A stretch of 64,000 bases of DNA from Nocardia spumae (GTDB lineage Bacteria; Actinomycetota; Actinomycetes; Mycobacteriales; Mycobacteriaceae). Below, piece by piece: positions 25,586-35,305 of this stretch (position 1 is the stretch's first letter; every line of letters starts with the position of its first letter). The notes below the pieces were generated by a model that made no database searches, was not told the DNA's origin, and saw nothing but the letters and a program-made list of their open reading frames with translations. Made by a program: the position numbers and the translations under genes. Where the stretch lies: assembly GCF_020733635.1 (NCBI RefSeq), contig NZ_JAJFZL010000001.1:4898001-4962000 (forward strand). Reading direction: 5' to 3'.

Positions 25586-27829
25586 ATGCTGTCCACCGTC
25601 GCCGCTTTCGCCACCCGTCACGCCCGCGCAGTACTCGCGGCCTGCCTGCTGATCGGCATCGTCAGCATCGCCCTCGGCGCCACCGCGCCGGCCCATCTGA
25701 AGACCGGCGGCTTCTCACCTCCGGATACCCAGTCGTCGCGAGTGTCGTCCTTTCTGGGCGGCGAATTCCCTTCCGCCGCACCGAATGTGGTTCTACTCAT
25801 ACGGGCGCCCGGCGGAGTCGAGTCGGCGGCCGCGCGCACGGCCGGACAGCGGGTGGTCGCACAGCTGCACGCCGACCATCATGTCGACGCGGTGCAGTCG
25901 TACTGGCAGCTGGCGCCGGATCTGCGCTCGGCGCTGCGCAGCGAGGACGGCACCGAGGCGCTGGTGCTGGCACATGTCGAGGGAGACGACACGACCGCGC
26001 CGCAGCGTGCGGGAGAACTCGTGGACCGGATCGGCGGTGACCACGACGGCGTCACGGTGCTCGCGGGCGGTCAGGCCGTCGCGCTGAACCAGATGAGCGG
26101 GCAGGTGGTGAAGGATCTGATCGTCACCGAGGCGATCGCGGTGCCGCTGACCGGGCTGGCGCTGATCATCGTATTCGGCAGCGTGGTCGCCGCCGCGATC
26201 CCGCTGGCGGTCGGACTGTTCACCATCGCGGTCACACTGCCGCTGCTGCGGGTGTTGGCCGAGGTCGGCGATGTGTCGATCTTCGCGCTGAACATGATGA
26301 GCGCACTGGGTTTCGCGGTGGCGATCGATTCGAGTCTGTTCCTGGTGAGCAGATTCCGTGAGGAGCGTGCGGCCGGCCTCGACACCGGCGCGGCGGTGGT
26401 GCGCACCGCGCGGACCGCGGGACGCACGGTGCTGTTCTCCGGTGCGGTCGTGGGGCTTTCGCTGTGCACCCTGCTGGTCTTCCCGCTGTACTTCCTGCGA
26501 TCACTGGCCTTCGCGGGACTGTCCGTACTGGCCGCCGCCGTGATCACGACACTGCTGCTGGTCCCCGCCGCGCTGTCGGTCGCGGCGCCACATCTGGATC
26601 GATTCGATCTGCGAGTTCCGTTGCGGCGCCTGCTGCGCCGCCGGTCACCGGCCGCTGCGCCGGCCGATCCGACCCGGACCCGCTGGTATCGAGTGGCGCG
26701 GGCGGTGATGCGCCGGCCGGTGCTGTCCGCCGTCGCCGTGGTGGCGCTGCTGCTGGTACTGGGTACGCCGGCGCTGTCGATGCGGTTCGGTTCCGCCGAC
26801 GACCGGGTGCTGCACGGCGCGTCGAGTCACCAGGTCGGCGACGCGTTGCGCGGCGACTTCCGGGAGAACGCGATGGCCGCCGTGGTCGTCACGCTGCCGG
26901 GCTACGGTTCCGTGACGCCGGAGTTGGAGCACTACGCCGCGAACCTGTCCCGGGTCGAGGGCGTGACCTCGGTGTTGTCGGCATCGGGGGTCTTCGCCGA
27001 GGGAACCCGGATCGCGGCGCCCCCGGACGGGATGAGTACGCGGGCCGGGACCTATCTGCGCATCGGCACCGAGGCCGATCCGTCCTCGGACGCCGGCACC
27101 CTCCTGTTGCACCGCATCCGCGAGGTCGCGGCGCCGGGTCCCGCGTCGTACGGCGGTGCGGCGGCGGAGAACGCGGATTCGGTCCACGCGCTGACCTCCC
27201 GGCTGCCGCTCGCACTGGGACTCATCGCGGTGTCGACCCTGCTCGTCCTGCTGGCCTTCACCGGCAGTGTGTGGCTCCCGATCAAAGCGCTACTGCTGAA
27301 CACCTTGTCCCTGTCGGCCACCTTCGGCGCGATGGTCTGGATTTTTCAGGAAGGTCATCTGTCGGCAATATTCGGTTTCACGCCTACCGGATTTCTGGTT
27401 CCGACCATGCCCGTTCTCATGTTCTGTCTCGCCTTCGGCGTTTCCATGGATTACGAAGTATTTCTGCTGTCCCGCATTCGGGAGGAATGGCTTGCGACCG
27501 GAGACAACGCCCGGTCGGTTGCGATAGGAGTGGCGCGCACCGCGCGAATTTTCACCGCCGCCGCCCTGCTGATGACCATCGCGTTCGCGGGCATGGCCGG
27601 CTCCCGCGTCTCCTTCATCCAGTTGTTCGGCCTTGGCCTGGCACTCGCGGTGATCAGCGACGCGACGTTGATACGCGGCATCCTGGTCCCGGCCCTGATG
27701 CGGCTGCTGGGCGCGGCCAACTGGTGGGGGCCGCGATGGCTGCGGCGAGTGCCGGCCTCCCTCGAGGGCGGGCCGGAACCGGATGCCCGAACACGTCCGG
27801 GACCGGATCCGGTTCCCGTCAACAATTGA
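25586..27829 (+). CDS. MmpL/RND-family lipid exporter
   Basis: A 747-residue membrane transporter with the MmpL layout: TM1 (VLAACLLIGIVSIALG), a periplasmic porter domain to about residue 175, five clustered TM segments to about 340, TM7 near 380, a second porter domain, and a final TM cluster from about 570. The second transmembrane proton-relay site is the usual Asp-Tyr (Asp622-Tyr623, MDYEVFLLSRIREEW), but the first site reads Asp248-Ser249 (IDSSLFLVSRFREE) where Tyr is normal. ATG 25586 follows GAGAGG. It lies directly before a MAS-like PKS, as MmpL exporters do in mycobacterial lipid loci, so export of the cluster product is the natural role. Confidence 0.9.
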   Translation: MLSTVAAFATRHARAVLAACLLIGIVSIALGATAPAHLKTGGFSPPDTQSSRVSSFLGGEFPSAAPNVVLLIRAPGGVESAAARTAGQRVVAQLHADHHVDAVQSYWQLAPDLRSALRSEDGTEALVLAHVEGDDTTAPQRAGELVDRIGGDHDGVTVLAGGQAVALNQMSGQVVKDLIVTEAIAVPLTGLALIIVFGSVVAAAIPLAVGLFTIAVTLPLLRVLAEVGDVSIFALNMMSALGFAVAIDSSLFLVSRFREERAAGLDTGAAVVRTARTAGRTVLFSGAVVGLSLCTLLVFPLYFLRSLAFAGLSVLAAAVITTLLLVPAALSVAAPHLDRFDLRVPLRRLLRRRSPAAAPADPTRTRWYRVARAVMRRPVLSAVAVVALLLVLGTPALSMRFGSADDRVLHGASSHQVGDALRGDFRENAMAAVVVTLPGYGSVTPELEHYAANLSRVEGVTSVLSASGVFAEGTRIAAPPDGMSTRAGTYLRIGTEADPSSDAGTLLLHRIREVAAPGPASYGGAAAENADSVHALTSRLPLALGLIAVSTLLVLLAFTGSVWLPIKALLLNTLSLSATFGAMVWIFQEGHLSAIFGFTPTGFLVPTMPVLMFCLAFGVSMDYEVFLLSRIREEWLATGDNARSVAIGVARTARIFTAAALLMTIAFAGMAGSRVSFIQLFGLGLALAVISDATLIRGILVPALMRLLGAANWWGPRWLRRVPASLEGGPEPDARTRPGPDPVPVNN

Positions 27830-27841
27830 ACGATCGAATAT

Positions 27842-27876
27842 GCGAGGCGCCGGTTCTTCCGGCGCCTCGCTCATTT
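27842..27876 (+). terminator. Strong hairpin after the mmpL-like gene
   Basis: Perfect 12-bp stem (27842-27853 with 27859-27870), 5-nt loop, then TCATTT. It implies that the PKS at 28013 has its own promoter in the following 140 bp. Confidence 0.8.
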
Positions 27877-28012
27877 GTGCGCGTTCGGAATTCGTTGACC
27901 ACCCGGAATCGCACATCATAGGCTGCACACATCCGGTACAGGTGTCCGGAATTTGGACAACGCCGAGTCTCGTGAGAACGAATTCGGGCACTGTTCACAG
28001 CCAGGAGTGACA

Positions 28013-31000
28013 ATGGTCGACATTGCGATAGTGGGAATCGGCTGCCGTTTTCCAGGCGGCATTACCGATCCGAAGAGTTATTGGGATTTCCTGATCGGGC
28101 GCGGAGACGGAATCGTGGATATTCCCCCGGACCGGTGGAGTATCGACAAGTACTACGACCCTGATCCGGACGCACCCGGCCGGATGTACACCCGCCGTGG
28201 CGGATTCCTCACCCAGCCGCTGTGGGACTTCGACGCCGACTTCTTCGGCATCGCCCAGCGCGAGGCAGCGATCCTCGATCCACAGCAGCGGCTGCTGCTG
28301 GAGGTCACCTGGGAGGCGCTCGACGACGCCGGCATGGCCGGCCGGGTATCCGGGCGGCAGGTCGGGGTCTACGTCGGCGGATTCATCCTCGACAACGCAC
28401 TCGGCCGCAGCGGGCCGCTGGTGCGATCGGCGATCAACAACCACACCGCGATGAGCGCATCACACACGCTGCTGTCCAACCGGATCTCGTATCTGCTGGA
28501 TCTGCACGGGCCGAGCCTGACCGTCGACACCGCGTGTTCGTCGTCGCTGGTGGCCACCCACCTGGCGGTGCGGGCGATCGTCGCCGGGGAGTGCGAGACC
28601 GCGGTGGTGGGCGGCGCCAACGCGATGCTGCAGCCGGAGACCTTCATCTCCATGTGCAAGGGACGGTTCCTGTCCTTCGACGGCCGGTGCAAGACCTTCG
28701 AGGCCTCGGCCGACGGCTACGGCCGGGCCGAGGGGGCCGGCGCGGTGGTGCTCAAGACGGTCGAGGCCGCCGGACGCGACAACGACCGGATCTATGCGGT
28801 GATCCGCGCGACGGGGGTCAACCAGGACGGCCGGACCATGGCGATTCCGGTACCGAATCCCGTTGCCCAGCAACAGCTCGCGGAGCAGGTGCGCGCCGAA
28901 TCAGGTATTCCGGCCGGCGATATCGGCTACCTCGAGGCACACGGCACCGGCACCGCGGTGGGTGATCCGATCGAGATGAGGGCGCTCGGACAGGTCTACG
29001 GCGCCGTCGCCGGACGCTCCGCTGCCGTGCCGGTCGGATCGGTGAAGGCCAACTTCGGCCACACCGAGGCCGCGGCGGGGGTGGCGAGCCTGATCAAGGC
29101 GGCGCTGACCCTTTATCACGGCACCGTGGCACCGCACTTCTCGTTGTCCGATCCCAACCCGGAGATCGCCTTCGACGAATGGCGGCTACGGGTACCGCTC
29201 GCCGGCGAGCCGCTCCCCGGCGTGCCCGGGCGGCGGGCGGTGGCGGTCAACGGATTCGGCTACGGCGGCACCAATGCCCACGCGATTCTCACCGAGGCCC
29301 CGGCCGCGCGCGAAACCCGCGCGCCGCTCGACGTACCACCGATCCTGCCGCTGTCGGGCCGCTCCGAGGCCGCCGTGCGCGAGACCGCGGCGGAGCTGGC
29401 GCGCGCCCTGAGCGACGACACCGTCGCCCCGGTGACCGCGGCGCTGTGGACCCGGCGCGCGCACCACGCGCTGCGCACCGGTTTCGTCTATCGCGATACC
29501 GAGGACCTGCGCAGTCAACTGAGCGATTTCGCCGCGGGTGCGGGCAAGGCGCCGGCCCGTGCGGTCGGCGACGGCTCGGTCGAACCGGTCTTCGTCTACA
29601 GCGGTATGGGGCCGCAGTGGTGGGGAATGGGCCGGGAACTGCTCACCGCGGACACCACGTTCGCGCGGGTGGCACGCGAGGTCGACGCGGAATTCACCGC
29701 GGTGGCGGGCTGGTCGATCCTGACGGAAATGCTCGCCGAGGAACAGGATTCGAAGGTCGCGCGCACCGAAGTCGCGCAACCGGCCAACTTCCTGCTGCAG
29801 GTGGCGCTGACCGCCGAACTCGCCGAGTACGGCGTGCGCCCGGCCGTGGTCGTCGGCCACAGTGTCGGCGAGGTCGCCGCGGCCTACATCTCCGGTGCGT
29901 TGTCGCTGCGCGATGCGGTCCTGGTCAGCTACCACCGCTCGCGGCTGCAGGCCACCACCGCCGGCTCCGGGAGCATGCTGGCCGTCGGAATGCCCGAGGC
30001 GGATGTGCGCACCCTGCTCGCCGATACCCCGGGCATCTCGATCGCGGCGGTCAACAGCCCCAGCGCCGTCACCCTCGCCGGCGACACCGCCGATCTCGAG
30101 ATGTTGCGCGATATGCTCTCGGCCACCGGCACTTTCGCCCGCATGCTGCGGGTGGAGGTGCCGTATCACAGTCACCTGATGGATCCGATTCTCGCGGATC
30201 TGACCGATGCGCTGGCGGAGCTGAGCCCGGGCGCAGCCACCGTGCCCAGCTATTCGACGGTCACCGGTGATGCCCTGGAGGGCACCGGCTGGACCGGAGC
30301 GTACTGGTGCCGCAACGTCCGCGAACCGGTGCGATTCGCCGACGCGATCTCTGCCCTGCTCGATGCCGGACATCGAGTCTTCGTCGAGGTCGGGCCGCAT
30401 CCGGTGCTCAGCGGCAACATTCGCGAACTGCTGATCCATCGCGGCGTGGTCGGCGCGGCGGTGAGCACGCTGTCCCGCGACCGTGACGATCGCCGCCACG
30501 TCCTGCAGGCGGTGACGGATCTGTATGTCGCCGGTTCGCTCGACGGCACCCGGATCCCGGGCCACCCGCGGGCGGCCTCGCCACATGCCGAGCTACCGCG
30601 CTATCCCTGGCAGCGCAAACGGTTGTGGCACGACGAGCCGATCACGACTCGCGACCGGCTCGGCACGGCCGACAGCCCCGCGCTGCTCGGCGAGAGCACG
30701 GCGGGGTCGGGTGCGGAATGGGAAGTGCAACTGTCGGTGTCGCGACTGCCGTGGCTGGCCGACCATGTCGTCGACGGCCACGTGGTGCTGCCCGGCGCGG
30801 CCTATCTCGACGCGGCGCTGAGCGCGGCGGCCGCGCGCACCGGCCGCACCCGGATCGGGCTCGAGGATGTCGAATTCGTCGCGCCGCTGGTGATCGACGA
30901 ACACGAGATCCCGGTCCTGCGCCTCACGGTGGAGGAGAGCACGCGGCGCTTCACCATCCACTCGCGCCCGGCCGCGGCCGAGACCTGGACGCGCAACGCG

Positions 31001-34000
31001 GTCGGGCGCCTGGTCGAAACCGACTTCGACACCGCGGTCGAACCGATGACCGCACCGGAGGGCGCCGCTGTCGTAGCCGGTGCGGATCTGTATGCCGGTC
31101 TGGCCGCACGCGGTCTCGACTACGGCCCGGCGTTCCAGCGCATCGTCTCCGCGGTCATCGGCGGCGATACCGTGCTGGCGAGTGTCACCGGCGACGCGCC
31201 CGCCGATCCGGAGCATCCGCATCTGACTCATCCCGCGGTCGTGGACGCGGCGCTGCAGTGCGTCGCGGCGCTGGCCGCCGACGGCGGCGCGGACTCGGGG
31301 GCGATCGTCCCCGCCGCCATCGGCGCCGTGCGCCTGCTGGCGCCGCTGCCGCATCGGCCCCGGGTGGTCGTCACCCGGCGCGGCACCGCTCCCCTGCGCG
31401 CCGATATCGCCATCCTCGACGAGGACGGCGCGGTGTCCATGCGGATGAGCGGTGTGGAATTCCGGCCGGTATCGGTCACCCCCGATGTCGTCCATCAACT
31501 GGGCGGCGTGTTCTACCAGCAGGTGTGGGAGGAGGTGGAGCTCGAGCACATGCCCGCCGGGGCCGCGGATCCGGTCGTCATCGGGCTCGGCGCCGACACC
31601 GCCGCGCGGGTGGCCGCACTGGCCGGCCCGGATGAGCGCACGAACGTGGTGGTCACCGATATGAACCATATCGACGAGGAGCGGCTGCGATCGGCGCTCA
31701 CCTCGGCCCCCGGCCCCCGCCACGTCGCCGTGGTGGCGAGCGGTGACACGTCCGCCGCCGATACCGTCTACGGCCTGACCCGGATCGCGGCGGTGGTGGA
31801 AGCGCTGCTCACCGACGATGATTCGACCGATCTGCGCTGCGTGGTGCTCACCGAGCACGCTCTGTGCACACCGTCGGACAGCTCGACCCACCCCGAGCAC
31901 GGGGCGCTGGTCGGGGCGCGGCGCGCCCTGCTCAACGAACAGCCCTCGGCCGGATGGCGGCTGCTGGACCTGGACGAGGCAGGCTGGAGCGAGTGCCGCG
32001 CACTGATCGCCGCCGACGAGATCGGTGACGAGATCGCACTGCGCGCGGGTACCGCGTGGGCGGTGCGGATCGAACAGAATCTGGACGACTATCTGCGGCA
32101 GCGCGATACGGCGCGGCCGCTCACCGATCCGGAGGCCGGATTCGAGGCCGAGATTCCGCGCTCCCGGTTGTTGTCGGACCTCGCGCTGCGCGAATCCCCC
32201 CGGCGCGCCCCCGGACCCCGTGAGGTCGAACTGCGCATGGACGCTGTCGGCCTGAACTACAAGGACGCCATGAAGGTACTCGGCGTCCTCACCGAGAAGG
32301 AGCTCGGCGACACCTATTTCGGGATGACGGTCGGCATGGAGGGCTCGGGGGTCGTGACCCGGGTCGGCGCGGACGTCGACGAGGTCGCGATCGGTGATCG
32401 GATGATGGTGTGCGCCGGTGACATCCTGCGCCGCTATGTGACGATGCCGGTCGACGCGGGTGCCTCGCTACCGCATCGGCTCGATCCCGCGGTCGAGTAC
32501 GACCCACTGACCTGCGGCTCCGGATTGCCGTATCTGACAGCGGAATTCGGGCTGCGGACGCTGGCGCGGCTGCGACCCGGCGAGACCGTGCTGATCCACG
32601 GCGCCGCCGGCGGTATGGGAATGGCCGCGGTGCAGGTCGCCCAGCACATCGGCGCACGCGTCATCGGTACCGCCAGCACCGAATCGCGGCGTGAGCAGGT
32701 GCGGCAGCTGGGCGTCGAGGAGGTCCTCAATTCCCGGTCGGCCGGATTCGCCGACGATATCGCGGCGGCGACCGGTGGTCGCGGCGTCGATGTCGTCTAC
32801 AGTTCGGCACCCGGCGAGATCCTGCGTCAGAACTTCCGGGTCGCCGCGGAATTCGGCCGGATCGTCGATATCGGCAAGGCCGACATCTACGGGGGCGGGG
32901 TGATCGACCTGGCCCCGTTCGACCGCAACCTGACCTTCTTCGCGGTGGATATGGACCGTGCGCTCGCCCACGATCCGGAGATCCTGCGGGCGCCGTTGCG
33001 GATCGCGCAGCAGCGGCTGCAGGAGGGCACCTACCGCTATCTGCCCTATACCGCCTATCCGGCGTCCCAACTGCCCGCCGCATTCGAAAGTGTCGCGCGC
33101 TCACAGCATGTGGGACGGGTGGTGGTGGATATGGGCGAGCGGCATCCGGCGGTGCGGCCGGCGCTCGGGCATCCGGTGATCGACCCCGACGGGGTGTATC
33201 TGGTCACCGGTGGCTTCGGCGGCTTCGGCCTGGCGACCGCCCGCTGGCTGGCCCGTTCCGGAGCACGGCGGCTGGTCCTGGTGGGCCGCCACGGTGCCGT
33301 CACACCGCAGGCCGTCGCACAGGTGGCGGCGTTCACCGACGCCGGCGTCGAGGTCGTCGAGGAACGCCTGGACATCGCCGACTACGACGCGACTGTCGCG
33401 CTGCTGCAACGCATCCGGAGCACGGCGCCGCTGCGTGGCATCTTCCACGCGGCCGGTGTCGTGGACAACCTGCCGATTCCGCAGATCACCCGCGACTCGC
33501 TGCACGGCCTGTTCACGAAGGTCCGCGGCGCCTACAACCTCGACCGCGCACTCACCGCGACCGGAATCGAGCCCGATCTGTTCGTGCTCTACTCCTCGAT
33601 CAGCGCGCTGGGCTGCATCACCCCGCAGGTCGGCTATGCCGCGGCCAATGCCGCACTCGATGGCCTGGCCGCGAGCCGGCGCGGACGCGGTGCCGCGGCG
33701 CTGTCGGTGAACTGGGGCTTCATGGCCGGCGGCGGGATGGCCGACGGCAGTGAGGCGCTCGTCGGATACGTCAAGATGCTGGGGTTCCGCCCGATCGATA
33801 TGGATCGGGCGACCGGGCTGCTCAACGAATGCCTGTCGCTGGACACCGCACAGGTCGCGGTGGCCGATATCGACTGGGGCGTCTGGGCCGGTGGCGCACG
33901 ACCGTCGGTCGAGACCCGTCGCTTCCGGCAACTGCTGGCTGACGCCGGTGTCGGCGGTGACGGGCAGAGCAGCCTGCGCGGCGAGGTCCTGGCGCTGCCG

Positions 34001-34318
34001 CCCGAACAACGCGCGGACTTCGCGGCCCGGCAACTCGCCGAGCAGCTGGCGGTAGTGCTCGGCGTCGCGGCCGAAACCGTCGATATCGACGAACCGGTCA
34101 CCAATCTGGGAATGGATTCGCTGATGGCAATGGAATTCGGTGCTCGTGCCGAGAAATCACTGGAAGTGAAGGTGTCCGCGCTCGAACTCGGTCGCGGACT
34201 GTCGTTGCGCGGCATCGCGGCCCGCGTGGTCGAACGGTTCGGCGACGCCCCCGCGGCCGGGCCGGTCACCACCGTGGCCGCGGACAACGACCCGGAGGAC
34301 GAGGCGGACGCGGCATGA
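28013..34318 (+). CDS. MAS-like highly reducing type I polyketide synthase (KS-AT-DH-ER-KR-ACP)
   Basis: A 2101-residue single-module PKS, the same size and order as mycocerosic acid synthase. The ketosynthase has Cys175 (DTACSSS), His310 (EAHGTGT) and His350 (NFGHTEAAAG). The acyltransferase has GHSVGE (Ser617) and YHSH at 718-721, nearer the methylmalonyl YASH than the malonyl HAFH motif. The dehydratase has His918 (HVVDGHVVLP) and Asp1078 (HPAVVDAAL). The enoylreductase has the NADPH loop HGAAGGMG (about 1530) and the ketoreductase has TGGFGGFG (1732) with Tyr1875. The ACP has Ser2036 (GMDSLMAM). All domains look active, so it should build a fully reduced, perhaps methyl-branched chain iteratively. 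No thioesterase is present. The start ATG 28013 has AGGAG at 28003-28007. The stop overlaps the AvrD-like start (ATGA). Confidence 0.95.
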   Translation: MVDIAIVGIGCRFPGGITDPKSYWDFLIGRGDGIVDIPPDRWSIDKYYDPDPDAPGRMYTRRGGFLTQPLWDFDADFFGIAQREAAILDPQQRLLLEVTWEALDDAGMAGRVSGRQVGVYVGGFILDNALGRSGPLVRSAINNHTAMSASHTLLSNRISYLLDLHGPSLTVDTACSSSLVATHLAVRAIVAGECETAVVGGANAMLQPETFISMCKGRFLSFDGRCKTFEASADGYGRAEGAGAVVLKTVEAAGRDNDRIYAVIRATGVNQDGRTMAIPVPNPVAQQQLAEQVRAESGIPAGDIGYLEAHGTGTAVGDPIEMRALGQVYGAVAGRSAAVPVGSVKANFGHTEAAAGVASLIKAALTLYHGTVAPHFSLSDPNPEIAFDEWRLRVPLAGEPLPGVPGRRAVAVNGFGYGGTNAHAILTEAPAARETRAPLDVPPILPLSGRSEAAVRETAAELARALSDDTVAPVTAALWTRRAHHALRTGFVYRDTEDLRSQLSDFAAGAGKAPARAVGDGSVEPVFVYSGMGPQWWGMGRELLTADTTFARVAREVDAEFTAVAGWSILTEMLAEEQDSKVARTEVAQPANFLLQVALTAELAEYGVRPAVVVGHSVGEVAAAYISGALSLRDAVLVSYHRSRLQATTAGSGSMLAVGMPEADVRTLLADTPGISIAAVNSPSAVTLAGDTADLEMLRDMLSATGTFARMLRVEVPYHSHLMDPILADLTDALAELSPGAATVPSYSTVTGDALEGTGWTGAYWCRNVREPVRFADAISALLDAGHRVFVEVGPHPVLSGNIRELLIHRGVVGAAVSTLSRDRDDRRHVLQAVTDLYVAGSLDGTRIPGHPRAASPHAELPRYPWQRKRLWHDEPITTRDRLGTADSPALLGESTAGSGAEWEVQLSVSRLPWLADHVVDGHVVLPGAAYLDAALSAAAARTGRTRIGLEDVEFVAPLVIDEHEIPVLRLTVEESTRRFTIHSRPAAAETWTRNAVGRLVETDFDTAVEPMTAPEGAAVVAGADLYAGLAARGLDYGPAFQRIVSAVIGGDTVLASVTGDAPADPEHPHLTHPAVVDAALQCVAALAADGGADSGAIVPAAIGAVRLLAPLPHRPRVVVTRRGTAPLRADIAILDEDGAVSMRMSGVEFRPVSVTPDVVHQLGGVFYQQVWEEVELEHMPAGAADPVVIGLGADTAARVAALAGPDERTNVVVTDMNHIDEERLRSALTSAPGPRHVAVVASGDTSAADTVYGLTRIAAVVEALLTDDDSTDLRCVVLTEHALCTPSDSSTHPEHGALVGARRALLNEQPSAGWRLLDLDEAGWSECRALIAADEIGDEIALRAGTAWAVRIEQNLDDYLRQRDTARPLTDPEAGFEAEIPRSRLLSDLALRESPRRAPGPREVELRMDAVGLNYKDAMKVLGVLTEKELGDTYFGMTVGMEGSGVVTRVGADVDEVAIGDRMMVCAGDILRRYVTMPVDAGASLPHRLDPAVEYDPLTCGSGLPYLTAEFGLRTLARLRPGETVLIHGAAGGMGMAAVQVAQHIGARVIGTASTESRREQVRQLGVEEVLNSRSAGFADDIAAATGGRGVDVVYSSAPGEILRQNFRVAAEFGRIVDIGKADIYGGGVIDLAPFDRNLTFFAVDMDRALAHDPEILRAPLRIAQQRLQEGTYRYLPYTAYPASQLPAAFESVARSQHVGRVVVDMGERHPAVRPALGHPVIDPDGVYLVTGGFGGFGLATARWLARSGARRLVLVGRHGAVTPQAVAQVAAFTDAGVEVVEERLDIADYDATVALLQRIRSTAPLRGIFHAAGVVDNLPIPQITRDSLHGLFTKVRGAYNLDRALTATGIEPDLFVLYSSISALGCITPQVGYAAANAALDGLAASRRGRGAAALSVNWGFMAGGGMADGSEALVGYVKMLGFRPIDMDRATGLLNECLSLDTAQVAVADIDWGVWAGGARPSVETRRFRQLLADAGVGGDGQSSLRGEVLALPPEQRADFAARQLAEQLAVVLGVAAETVDIDEPVTNLGMDSLMAMEFGARAEKSLEVKVSALELGRGLSLRGIAARVVERFGDAPAAGPVTTVAADNDPEDEADAA

Positions 34319-35274
34319 GTACCGATCAGATCGCCTACCCCGATATCGATGCCGTCCTCGGCGACCGGGCCGGTCGCTTCTTCGGCGAGGGCTACAAGCG
34401 CATCCAGCACGAGATCTTCGATATCACCGTCGAAGCCCGGGCCCAGGGGCCGAAACTGTCGGCCGTGGCCGGGGTGCGCTATCCGCTGGACTGGTCACAG
34501 AAGAGCACCCGCGTGCTCACACCGCATCTGAGCAGTATCGACTGCTCGATCTTCGGATTCCGTCTGCTGGCGGTGATATTGCGCGAGTGCGGTGTGAGCG
34601 ACGCCGATATCGGCCGCTGCTGGATGCCCTACGTGCAGTTCAGCAGCGGCACGGTGGCCACCGAGAACCTCGACCGGTTCCCGATCGAGGCGACCGTGAC
34701 CGGCAGCACCGAGACGACGCTCACCATCTCCGGATCCTTCGGCAGCACAATGGAACTGGAGGCGGTCGTCGCACTGCCCACCCCGCCCCGGCTGCCCGCA
34801 CCGGGGCCGGCCCGGCCGGTCGCCGAACCGGCGGGCGGATACTCGCGGGGTCCGGTCTACCGGCGCGGCCAATATCTGCGCGATATCCGGCTGGACTCCG
34901 ACGGCACCGGCGCGAGCGCGCAATTCGCACTGGCGCCGGTCGATTCCGATTCCGTCGGCACCGGTGTCGCGGATTCCTATCAGCCCTCGATCACCCTGGT
35001 CGATGCCACGGTGATCCTGGCCCAACTCTCCCAGGTCGTGCTGTACGAGCTGGACAACATCGCCCGCAAGGACAGCGAGACGCTGTGGATGCGCCGGATG
35101 ACCGCGCGCGCGGACGCACCCCCACCGCCGTACACCCCGGGTTCGGCCACCACGCGCATGGCGCGCTCGATGGTCCTGGGCTTCGGCGGGGGAAAGTGGC
35201 GGATCTCGAACTGGGAGGCGGAGTTCGCCGGCTGCTCGATCCGCTACGACCTCGCCCATCAGCTACCCGCCTGA
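34315..35274 (+). CDS. AvrD-family protein (syringolide-synthesis-like)
   Basis: A 319-residue protein that I assign to the AvrD family by recalled motif pattern: LGDRAGRFFGEGYKR near the N-terminus, RYPLDWSQKS, PHLSSIDCS at about residues 62-75, and a C-terminal block beginning LWMRRM. Pseudomonas AvrD is about the same length and is sufficient in E. coli to make syringolides from a beta-ketoacyl group and D-xylulose. Here the ATG overlaps the PKS stop by 4 bp, so the two are translationally coupled, and the PKS has no thioesterase. Acyl transfer from the ACP to a sugar-like acceptor is the inferred job. No signal peptide or membrane segment is seen. A profile search against the AvrD family would decide the assignment. 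Confidence 0.65.
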   Translation: MSTDQIAYPDIDAVLGDRAGRFFGEGYKRIQHEIFDITVEARAQGPKLSAVAGVRYPLDWSQKSTRVLTPHLSSIDCSIFGFRLLAVILRECGVSDADIGRCWMPYVQFSSGTVATENLDRFPIEATVTGSTETTLTISGSFGSTMELEAVVALPTPPRLPAPGPARPVAEPAGGYSRGPVYRRGQYLRDIRLDSDGTGASAQFALAPVDSDSVGTGVADSYQPSITLVDATVILAQLSQVVLYELDNIARKDSETLWMRRMTARADAPPPPYTPGSATTRMARSMVLGFGGGKWRISNWEAEFAGCSIRYDLAHQLPA

Positions 35275-35305
35275 ACCTCGAACATCCTCTCTCGAAAGGC
35301 TTTCC

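Noticed and set aside
27953..28012. PKS frame upstream of ATG 28013
   Set aside because: AGGAG at 28003-28007 fixes the start at 28013 and the KS domain begins immediately.
29186..30586. 466-codon minus-strand frame inside the PKS
   Set aside because: Lies across the AT domain of a fully intact PKS; no RBS or recognisable protein.
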